Assembly: GCF_035695185.1 (NCBI RefSeq)
Contig: NZ_DASSES010000169.1
Span: 1 to 10,366, forward strand
DNA length: 10,366 bases
Source of the DNA: Frateuria_A sp035695185
GTDB lineage: Bacteria > Pseudomonadota > Gammaproteobacteria > Xanthomonadales > Rhodanobacteraceae
Direction of reading: 5' to 3'
The notes under the pieces were generated by a model. That model worked only from the letters and a program-made list of their open reading frames with translations. It had not been told where the DNA came from and did not search any database. The stretch's first letter is position 1. Every line of letters begins with the position of its first letter. This document shows, one piece after another, positions 1-5,308 of this stretch. Both the position numbers and the translations under genes were made by a program.

Positions 1-974
1 TGCTTGTCCAGCTGGGTGGAGATGTGCGGGTTGAGCAGCAGCGCGTACTCAAAGGTAAAGATCGCACCCCAGTTCTCCATCGCCGAGAAAAACTGGCTCT
101 GGCCCGGCGCGGCGACGTTGTCCAGCTTCGGCAGCGGATACGGCACGCCGAAGTAGTCGTTGTATTCCTTGAGGACCCGCTTGGACGAATCCAGCGCAAA
201 CTGCGCCTGGTCGATCATGCCCTTCTGCGTGATCACGCCGATCTCGGTGCCGTCGGCCGTGGTCGTGGCGCGCTCAAAGTCACCCAGCCCGAAGAACAGC
301 AGGTAGGTCGACATCTTCGGCGACTGGCCGAAGTGCACCTCGGTCATGCCGTTGCCGAGATCCTTCTTCGAGGCGATCGGCATGTTGCTCACCGCCATCT
401 CGCTCGTCGGAACGGTCGCGGTCAGCGTGAAAGTGGCCTTGTAGTTCGGCTCGTCCCACGAGGGGATGAAGCGGCGCGCGTCGGAGTTCTCGAACTGCGT
501 GTACAGCGCGCGCTTCTTGCCGGCCTTGGTGTCGTAGTCCAGCGCAAAGATGCCGTTGGCCTGCGTGCCGATCTTGCCGGCGTAGGTCATCGCCAGGCGG
601 TAGGTGCCGGCGGGAATCGGGTGGTCGAAGGTGAAGGTCGCGGTCTGCGCCTTCGCGTCCACTGCAATGGTCGGCGCCGCGAACGCCATCCTGCCCTTTT
701 CCGCCGTCAGCGTCGCCTTGGAAAAGGTCAGGTCGGCGGCGTTGAGCGTGATCGAGCGGGTCGGCTTGGTCACCGCCAGGGTGATCGTCACCTGGCCATC
801 GAACGAGAGCTTGTCCGCATGCGGCGTCACCGCCACGTCGTAGTGCGAAGGCACCACCCCGCGCGGCAACTGCGTCGTCGCCTCCCGCGCCTCGGCCGCC
901 GACGCGGCAGCCAGCGGAGCCATGGTGAGCCCGGCCAGGGCCAGGCAGATTGCAGTAGAGAGGTGACGGCGCAT
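1..974 (-). CDS. M1-family zinc aminopeptidase, exported (N-terminal part, cut by window edge)
   Basis: The first 324 codons are present; the gene continues past position 1. The start is ATG at 974, with an AAGGA ribosome-binding site 5 nt upstream. Residues 1-26 form a signal peptide: basic MRRH, a hydrophobic core (AICLALAGL) and a probable cleavage site near ASA/AEA, so the enzyme is probably periplasmic or secreted. The rest matches the beta-rich N-terminal domain of M1 peptidases (the aminopeptidase N and puromycin-sensitive aminopeptidase group), including the conserved TQFE...DARR..PSWDEP..KATF stretch. The exopeptidase substrate-binding motif GAMEN appears as S-AMENWG at residues 297-303. 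The zinc site HEXXH should follow about 30 residues later and lies outside the window, so catalytic competence cannot be judged. M1 enzymes remove N-terminal amino acids from peptides; the likely role is peptide scavenging. It is divergent from the MazG gene. Confidence 0.93.
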   Translation of the reverse strand, partial: MRRHLSTAICLALAGLTMAPLAAASAAEAREATTQLPRGVVPSHYDVAVTPHADKLSFDGQVTITLAVTKPTRSITLNAADLTFSKATLTAEKGRMAFAAPTIAVDAKAQTATFTFDHPIPAGTYRLAMTYAGKIGTQANGIFALDYDTKAGKKRALYTQFENSDARRFIPSWDEPNYKATFTLTATVPTSEMAVSNMPIASKKDLGNGMTEVHFGQSPKMSTYLLFFGLGDFERATTTADGTEIGVITQKGMIDQAQFALDSSKRVLKEYNDYFGVPYPLPKLDNVAAPGQSQFFSAMENWGAIFTFEYALLLNPHISTQLDK

Positions 975-1170
975 ACGGGTCCTTCTTCGGGATAAGCGGA
1001 ACGGCAAGCCGTGCAGGCGGCACCCTTGGGGTGACGAACGGCACAGGACCGCCGAGTCTTACCCGACCGGGTGGCGGGGGGATACGGCCGGAAGTCATGG
1101 GCGGCCGGATGGGCCGTTCTCAGGCTCCGCGCTATGCTCGTGCAGGTACTCAACGACGGACCAGCAGATC
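975..1170. other. Divergent intergenic region between aminopeptidase and mazG-like gene
   Basis: These 196 bp separate two divergent starts and must hold promoters for both. A TATGCT hexamer at 1133-1138 on the plus strand could be a -10 element for the MazG/helicase unit, about 30 nt before its GTG start, but no convincing -35 element lies 16-18 bp upstream. A 5-bp hairpin (CACCC-ttg-GGGTG, 1021-1033) lies in the probable leader of the aminopeptidase gene. I see no gene here. Confidence 0.4.
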
Positions 1171-1521
1171 GTGAACGCCGAGATTCTTTCCTTACAGGAA
1201 GCCCTGCGGGCGTTCGCCCGGGAGCGAGAGTGGGAGCCATTCCATTCGCCCAAGAACCTCGCGTCGGCCCTCTCCGTCGAGGCGGGGGAGTTGCTGGAAC
1301 ACTTCCAGTGGATGACCGAGCAACAGAGCCGGGCGTTGGATGGCCGGAAGACCGAGGCTGTCTCCGAAGAAGCTGCCGATATCTTCCTCTATCTCTTACA
1401 GCTGACTGACAAGCTGGACATCGATCTGCTAGCGGCGGCCAGGCGCAAGCTCGAGATCAATGCCGCCAAGTATCCGGTCGACCTGGCCAAAGGCAGCAGC
1501 AAGAAGTACTCCGAGTTTTAA
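1171..1521 (+). CDS. MazG-like nucleotide pyrophosphohydrolase
   Basis: This is a 116-residue all-alpha NTP pyrophosphohydrolase of the small single-domain MazG-like/RS21-C6 type. Members hydrolyse (d)NTPs to the monophosphate and pyrophosphate with Mg2+. The signature is clear: the metal-binding E37-x2-E40 lies in SVEAGELLEHFQW, and the second E67-x2-D70 lies in EEAADIFLYLL. A conserved tail follows (K93..N97..KYP at 100-102). The length is normal for a one-domain member; E. coli MazG has two such domains. The start is GTG at 1171: no other in-frame start lies just upstream, and the resulting N-terminus (LQEALRAFARERxW) fits the family. The Shine-Dalgarno is weak (GGA about 10 nt upstream). 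The next gene begins 22 bp after the stop, so the two are probably co-transcribed. The exact nucleotide substrate cannot be read from the sequence. Confidence 0.93.
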   Translation: MNAEILSLQEALRAFAREREWEPFHSPKNLASALSVEAGELLEHFQWMTEQQSRALDGRKTEAVSEEAADIFLYLLQLTDKLDIDLLAAARRKLEINAAKYPVDLAKGSSKKYSEF

Positions 1522-1543
1522 GGACAGCCACAGGGGGCTGCGG

Positions 1544-3448
1544 GTGATCGTTTACCAGGCAAACAAGGCCAAGTTCCTTGACGACCACGAAAACCGGGAC
1601 ATCGAACATGTCATCGCCAGCAAGTACCTCGAGCGCATGGGTCACTATGCGCCCGAAGCCGAATACCGCGCATGGAAATATTCGCTAAGCGAGATGGCCC
1701 GGGTGTTACGGGACCCCGGCATCCCCGAGGATGCTGGAATCGGTGTCGAGTTCGGCATACCGCAGACATCCAAACGGATCGACTTCATCATCTCCGGCCG
1801 CACTGACGCCGGCCCCAAACTGATTATTGTTGAGTTGAAACAATGGTCGGAGGCGCGCCTCACCGGCAAGGACGGCGTCATTGCCGCACGACGTGGCGGC
1901 ATGGCGCCGGAACGCGAAGGCGCACACCCCTGCTACCAAGCCTGGTCTTACGCAGCACTTCTTGAGGGCTTCAACGAAGCGGTCTACAAGCGGGCCGTTT
2001 CCTTGAGCCCATGTGCCTACCTCCACAACTATGTGCGAGACGGGATCATCGATCACCCGGAGTATTACGGGGACTACATCCACAAGGCCCCGCTGTTCCT
2101 CAAGGGCGAGGAAGAGCTCCGACGCTTGCGCGAGTTCATCAAGCAGCACATCCGGCATGGGGACAACGCCGAGCTGATCTACGAGATCGAGAACGGCCGT
2201 ATCCGACCATCGAAGATGTTGGTCGACAGCTTGGTCGGCATGCTGAAAGGCCAGCGGGAGTTCGTGCTGATCGACGATCAGAAGGTGGTGTTCGAAAACG
2301 CGGCGGCTCTGGCCTCCGCTGCCTTCGAAGAGAAAAAGCAGGTCGTCATCATCCAGGGCGGCCCCGGGACCGGCAAGTCCGTCATCGCCATCAACCTCCT
2401 CGCCCACTTGTCCAAGCTGGGGCTCGTCTGCAAGTACGTCTCCAAGAACGCCGCGCCGCGTGCCGTCTTCAAGGCCAAGCTGAAAGGCAACCTGCGCCTC
2501 TCGGCGATCGACAACCTGTTCTCCGGCTCCGGTTCGTTCATAGAGACCAGCTCCAACGCTTTCGACGCGCTGATTGTCGACGAGGCTCACCGCCTCAACG
2601 AGAAGTCGGGCATGTACAGCAACCTCGGCGAGAACCAGATCAAGGAGATCATCCGCAGCAGCAAGTGCTCCATCTTCTTCGTGGACGATGATCAGATCGT
2701 CACGTTGTCCGACATCGGGCACTCGGGGGAGCTTGCGCGATGCGCCAACGCGATGGGCGCGGAAGTCTCTCATCTGGAACTGTCGTCACAGTTCCGGTGT
2801 AGCGGCTCCGACGGCTACCTGGCCTGGCTGGACAACACGCTTGGCGTGCGTAAAACGGCGAACACTCGTCTGGACACCAAAGAGTTCGACTTCCGCGTTG
2901 TGGATTCACCAAACGAGCTTCACGATCTGATCGCCGCTCGCAACCACAACAACAAAGCCCGCGTCGTAGCCGGCTACTGCTGGGACTGGGTAAGCAAGCG
3001 GAGTCCTGACCGCTACGACATTGTCATTCCCGAGCATGGGTACGCCAAGCGCTGGAATTTGAGTAGCGACGGAAGTCTTTGGATAGTGTCTCCCACTTCT
3101 GTGGAAGAAGTCGGTTGCATCCACACCTGCCAAGGACTGGAACTGGATTACATCGGCGTCATCATTGGTGCGGATCTGGTCGCCCGTAATGGGTCTCTCG
3201 TCACAAGGCCTGAGGCTCGTTCGGGCATGGACCGGTCCATCCGCGGATGGAAATCTATGGTAAAGGCCGATCCCAAGGCTTCACGCGACAGGTTAGACCG
3301 CATCATCCGTAATACCTACAAAACGCTAATGACCCGAGGCATGAAGGGTTGTTACGTATATTGCTGCGATCCGCAGACAGCCGACTTCTTCAAGGGCTGC
3401 TTCGCAGGTGACGAAGCGAAAAGCAAATTGGACGAGCCTTCTGCCTGA
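1544..3448 (+). CDS. PD-(D/E)XK nuclease-like / Schlafen-group-3 (DUF2075) helicase fusion
   Basis: A protein of 634 residues if read from GTG 1544. I prefer this start because an AGGGGG ribosome-binding site precedes it by about 7 nt, and the N-terminus MIVYQANKAKFL fits the DUF2075 family. The ATG at 1460 lies inside the mazG-like gene. Residues about 65-140 look like a PD-(D/E)XK nuclease core: E69, D80 (KRIDF), E97-L-K99 (IIVELKQW), then Q132-AWS-Y136, matching the QxxxY motif of RecB/Cas4-like nucleases. From about 245 on there is an SF1-type P-loop helicase domain (PF09848): Walker A GGPGTGKS 272-279, Walker B DEAH 346-349, DDDQ 381-384, LSSQFR 413-418, TCQGLE 528-533, and a C-terminal R..Y..LMTRG segment (589-599) with a likely arginine finger. 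All main motifs are intact. Local GC is lower than in the flanks (see findings). Co-transcribed with the MazG-like gene. Biological role unknown; defence is an inference. Confidence 0.9.
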   Translation: MIVYQANKAKFLDDHENRDIEHVIASKYLERMGHYAPEAEYRAWKYSLSEMARVLRDPGIPEDAGIGVEFGIPQTSKRIDFIISGRTDAGPKLIIVELKQWSEARLTGKDGVIAARRGGMAPEREGAHPCYQAWSYAALLEGFNEAVYKRAVSLSPCAYLHNYVRDGIIDHPEYYGDYIHKAPLFLKGEEELRRLREFIKQHIRHGDNAELIYEIENGRIRPSKMLVDSLVGMLKGQREFVLIDDQKVVFENAAALASAAFEEKKQVVIIQGGPGTGKSVIAINLLAHLSKLGLVCKYVSKNAAPRAVFKAKLKGNLRLSAIDNLFSGSGSFIETSSNAFDALIVDEAHRLNEKSGMYSNLGENQIKEIIRSSKCSIFFVDDDQIVTLSDIGHSGELARCANAMGAEVSHLELSSQFRCSGSDGYLAWLDNTLGVRKTANTRLDTKEFDFRVVDSPNELHDLIAARNHNNKARVVAGYCWDWVSKRSPDRYDIVIPEHGYAKRWNLSSDGSLWIVSPTSVEEVGCIHTCQGLELDYIGVIIGADLVARNGSLVTRPEARSGMDRSIRGWKSMVKADPKASRDRLDRIIRNTYKTLMTRGMKGCYVYCCDPQTADFFKGCFAGDEAKSKLDEPSA

Positions 3449-3460
3449 AAATGCAGAAGG
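3437..3460 (+). terminator. Hairpin overlapping the helicase stop codon
   Basis: A perfect 8-bp inverted repeat, CCTTCTGC (3437-3444) and GCAGAAGG (3453-3460), with an 8-nt loop that contains the TGA stop. No T-tract follows, so this is not a textbook intrinsic terminator. It may be a 3' mRNA-stabilising structure or a weak terminator. Confidence 0.35.
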
Positions 3461-3507
3461 GTCAGCGCGTTTGCTCTGATCGACGACCGTAGTCCCAGTA
3501 CAACAAA

Positions 3508-3557
3508 TTCATCGAAAGCACTCGGGTGCAGATGAACGACGGGGATGCTTTTTTTTT
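3508..3557 (+). terminator. Imperfect hairpin followed by T9 run (possible terminator)
   Basis: TTCATC (3508-3513) pairs with GATGAA (3531-3536), enclosing GCAC-TCGG-GTGC (3518-3529) with a 4x1 internal loop. Nine consecutive T follow at 3549-3557. The T run begins 12 nt after the stem instead of directly at its base, so intrinsic termination is uncertain. It could mark the end of the mazG-helicase transcript. Confidence 0.3.
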
Positions 3558-3662
3558 GACGATGCCGAGGCAGCCGCGACTAACGCTGGGTTTCTCCGTC
3601 GGTTTAGCCCGCCGGACGGAAGCGCAATGCCCGAGCAGGTTAGGGCTGCTGGCTGGATGTTG

Positions 3663-3692
3663 ACCTGTATCAAAACCGCTCGTGCCACAGGT
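3663..3692. promoter_or_regulatory. 6-bp inverted repeat upstream of the GYD gene (possible operator)
   Basis: ACCTGT (3663-3668) and ACAGGT (3687-3692) form a perfect 6-bp inverted repeat spaced by 18 bp. It overlaps a TTGACC hexamer (3660-3665) and lies 40 bp before the GYD start. The position suits an operator, but an arm this short can arise by chance. Confidence 0.2.
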
Positions 3693-3731
3693 GTGAGCAT
3701 CGGCCCCTCCCCCCCCACAAGGACCACGACC

Positions 3732-4091
3732 ATGCCTACCTTCATCACCCAGGGCCGCTACACGCCCGACGCCATCCGCAGCATGGTGGGGCATCCGCAG
3801 GATCGCTCGAAGGAGGTCGAGAAGCTCTTCGCCGCCAGTGGCGGCAAGTTGCTGGGGTACTACATGACCTTCGGCGAGTACGACTTCCTGATCATTTCCG
3901 AGGGGCCGGACGAGGGGGTGGCGGTTTCGTCCATCGTGGCCGAGGCGGCCGGTGGGGTGACCGACCTCAAGACGGTGCTGGCGATACCGGGGCCAGCGAT
4001 GACCGATGCCTTCACGCGTGCCGCGTCGGTGGCCAGCGGCTTCCGCGGTCCCATGCAGGCGGAGCGTGCGACGGTGCAGCAGGCGCACTGA
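3732..4091 (+). CDS. GYD-domain protein
   Basis: A 119-residue protein of the GYD family (PF08734), named for a conserved Gly-Tyr-Asp-like motif, seen here as GEYD in YMTFGEYDFLII. The family is small, cytoplasmic and resembles ferredoxin-like alpha/beta dimers; its biochemical role is not established. The N-terminus MPTFITQGRYTPDAIRSM, with its RYT, is typical. The start is ATG 3732, with AAGGA (3719-3723) 8 nt upstream; the frame stays open further upstream but has no family similarity there. No signal peptide or membrane segment is visible. It is convergent with the histidine kinase gene and separated from the helicase by 283 bp, so it is probably an independent transcription unit. Confidence 0.88.
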   Translation: MPTFITQGRYTPDAIRSMVGHPQDRSKEVEKLFAASGGKLLGYYMTFGEYDFLIISEGPDEGVAVSSIVAEAAGGVTDLKTVLAIPGPAMTDAFTRAASVASGFRGPMQAERATVQQAH

Positions 4092-4110
4092 ACGCGAAGC
4101 GGGCGGCGGG

Positions 4111-4127
4111 CCCAGTGTTGCGCTGGG
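4111..4127 (+). terminator. Compact hairpin after the GYD gene
   Basis: CCCAGTG (4111-4117) pairs with CGCTGGG (4121-4127), 7 bp including one G-T wobble, with a TTG loop. It begins 19 nt after the GYD stop. No T-tract follows, so it is only a candidate terminator or 3' stabilising hairpin. Confidence 0.35.
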
Positions 4128-4147
4128 GACCTGCCGATGCGACCGGT

Positions 4148-4186
4148 GGAGGCGGGCCGGCACCCTCGCCGCGGCTTGCCGCCTCC
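4148..4186. terminator. Long GC-rich inverted repeat between convergent genes
   Basis: GGAGGCGG (4148-4155) and CCGCCTCC (4179-4186) are perfect 8-bp arms. Inside them GCCG (4156-4159) can pair with CGGC (4172-4175), extending the stem across a 3-nt bulge. It sits between the convergent GYD and kinase genes, where a bidirectional terminator would be expected. Neither side has a T-run, so function is uncertain. Confidence 0.35.
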
Positions 4187-4229
4187 CTTCGCCGAGCCGG
4201 CCGTCGCCCGGTCGCCCTGCCGCGACGGA

Positions 4230-5225
4230 TCAGGCGCCCGTCGATGTCGCCGCGGGCGCGGATGACTTGATCGGCAGCAGCACGTTGACACGGTGTCCGC
4301 TCGACACCGGCACGCGCTCGACCTTACCGCCCAGGTGGGACGCGAGCAGCTGTACCAGGCGGGTCCCCAGGCCGTCCTTGATGGCCGGAGGCGCGCCCAC
4401 GCCATCGTCCGCCACGCTTAGGACGATCCCGTCTTCGGCCGCTTCCAGGGTGATTTGCACGGTGCCGCCCTGCCCGCTTGGAAAGGCGTACTTGAAGGCA
4501 TTGGTGACCAGCTCGTTCGCGATCAGGCCGATCGATACGGCCACCGAAGCCTCCACCGCCAGGGGGCTGGCCTTCACGCGCACGTTGATGGGGCGCACGT
4601 CGCGCAGCAGTTCGGCCAGGCCGTGGCCCAGTGCGCGCAGGTAGCTGGCCACTTCGACCTCGCCCTGCTTGCCGGATTTGCGCAGGCGTTCCTGGGCTTC
4701 GGCGATCACCCGCACGCGGGCCACCGCCGATTCGAGCGCGGCGCGCGCATGCGGGTCGGTCTGGCGCATCGCCTGGAGCCCCAGTACCGAGGAAATCATC
4801 ATCAGGTCGTTGCGCGTGCGGTGGGCCAGCTCGTCCAGCAGGAGCGACGTTTCCGCCTCGGCGTCGACCAACTTGCAGACGGCCGAGCGCAACGATTCGA
4901 CCAGCACCGACGCGGTCACGCCGACCGCCACGAACAGCGCCAGGAACAGCACTTCCTCCGGACCGGGGGCCCGGTGCTCGAGCACGAAGGCGGCGACGCC
5001 GTCGCCGAGTACGGCACTGAGCAAGGTGGTGAACAGGCCGATCGGGCGGCCGAAGACGACGGCCGCGAAGAACACCACCGGCAGGAACGGCAGGTAGCGG
5101 TGCAGCGCCGGGGGAAAGACGTACTCGAACGCCTGCACCGCAAGGACCAGCACCAGGGACACGAGGTAACCGACCAGCGCGGGGGGCCGCTTTCTGGAAA
5201 GCACCGCGACAATCAGGTTGTCCAT
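4230..5225 (-). CDS. Membrane-bound HisKA_2-type sensor histidine kinase
   Basis: A 331-residue protein. Residues about 17-110 are hydrophobic, with about four membrane segments (roughly 17-34, 46-60, 63-82, 92-110), and resemble the DUF4118/KdpD-like four-helix membrane module (PF..GR..GL..TLLSA..GD). A HisKA_2-type dimerisation and phosphoacceptor region follows: LLDELAHRTRNDL, with H135 as the likely phosphorylated histidine. The ATPase domain shows the N-box (N237-E-L-V-T-N242-A), the G1 box DDGVG (273-277) and GLG (285-287). HisKA_2 kinases usually pass phosphate to a separate response regulator; none is encoded here. No extracytoplasmic sensor domain is visible, so the input may be sensed in the membrane or come through a partner. 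The start is ATG 5225. It lies 83 bp after the hybrid kinase on the same strand, so it may share that transcript. Confidence 0.92.
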   Translation of the reverse strand: MDNLIVAVLSRKRPPALVGYLVSLVLVLAVQAFEYVFPPALHRYLPFLPVVFFAAVVFGRPIGLFTTLLSAVLGDGVAAFVLEHRAPGPEEVLFLALFVAVGVTASVLVESLRSAVCKLVDAEAETSLLLDELAHRTRNDLMMISSVLGLQAMRQTDPHARAALESAVARVRVIAEAQERLRKSGKQGEVEVASYLRALGHGLAELLRDVRPINVRVKASPLAVEASVAVSIGLIANELVTNAFKYAFPSGQGGTVQITLEAAEDGIVLSVADDGVGAPPAIKDGLGTRLVQLLASHLGGKVERVPVSSGHRVNVLLPIKSSAPAATSTGA

Positions 5226-5231
5226 TGGTCG

Positions 5232-5251
5232 GCATCCCCCACCCGGGATGC
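5232..5251 (-). promoter_or_regulatory. Hairpin covering the ribosome-binding site of the HisKA_2 kinase
   Basis: GCATCCC and GGGATGC (5232-5238 and 5245-5251) are perfect 7-bp arms with a 6-nt loop. On the minus-strand mRNA, the purine-rich GGTGGGGGA that would act as Shine-Dalgarno lies in the loop and 3' arm, 10 nt before the ATG at 5225. Folding would therefore hide the ribosome-binding site. No ligand or RNA family is recognisable. Confidence 0.4.
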
Positions 5252-5284
5252 AAGACTTGTGACTTCCGTGTTAAGCCCGCGCAC

Positions 5285-5304
5285 AGGAAGCGTGAGCGTT
5301 TCCT
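5285..5304 (-). other. Short imperfect hairpin just after the hybrid kinase stop
   Basis: AGGAAGCG and CGTTTCCT flank a 4-nt TGAG loop; one pair is a mismatch on the minus-strand RNA. It begins 4 nt past the hybrid kinase stop and lacks a T-run. It may slow 3' decay or weakly separate this gene from the next kinase. Confidence 0.25.
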
Positions 5305-5308
5305 AAAG

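Larger units (their letters stand above)
3449..3731. other. Gene-free stretch after the helicase
   Basis: These 283 bp hold the two hairpins listed separately, a T9 run (3549-3557) and a C8 run (3707-3714), both uncommon in the surrounding GC-rich coding DNA. A TTGACC hexamer at 3660-3665 could be a -35 element for the GYD gene, but the matching -10 position (TGCCAC) is poor. I find no supported gene; the short frames here have neither a recognisable product nor a convincing ribosome-binding site. Confidence 0.5.

Noticed and set aside
24..995. 323-residue open frame on the plus strand
   Set aside because: It is antisense to the M1 aminopeptidase, which has a signal peptide, a GAMEN motif and a good ribosome-binding site.
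1460..1543. ATG 1460 as the helicase start
   Set aside because: The added 28 residues lie within the mazG-like coding region and do not resemble the family. GTG 1544 has a better ribosome-binding site and a family-typical N-terminus.
1706..2773. 355-residue open frame on the minus strand within the helicase gene
   Set aside because: It is antisense to the nuclease-helicase coding region, which carries all the expected motifs. The frame shows no domain of its own.
3532..3663. 43-codon frame after the helicase (MNDGDAFF...)
   Set aside because: There is no clear ribosome-binding site, it runs through the T9 tract, and the product is unrecognisable. It is most likely chance.
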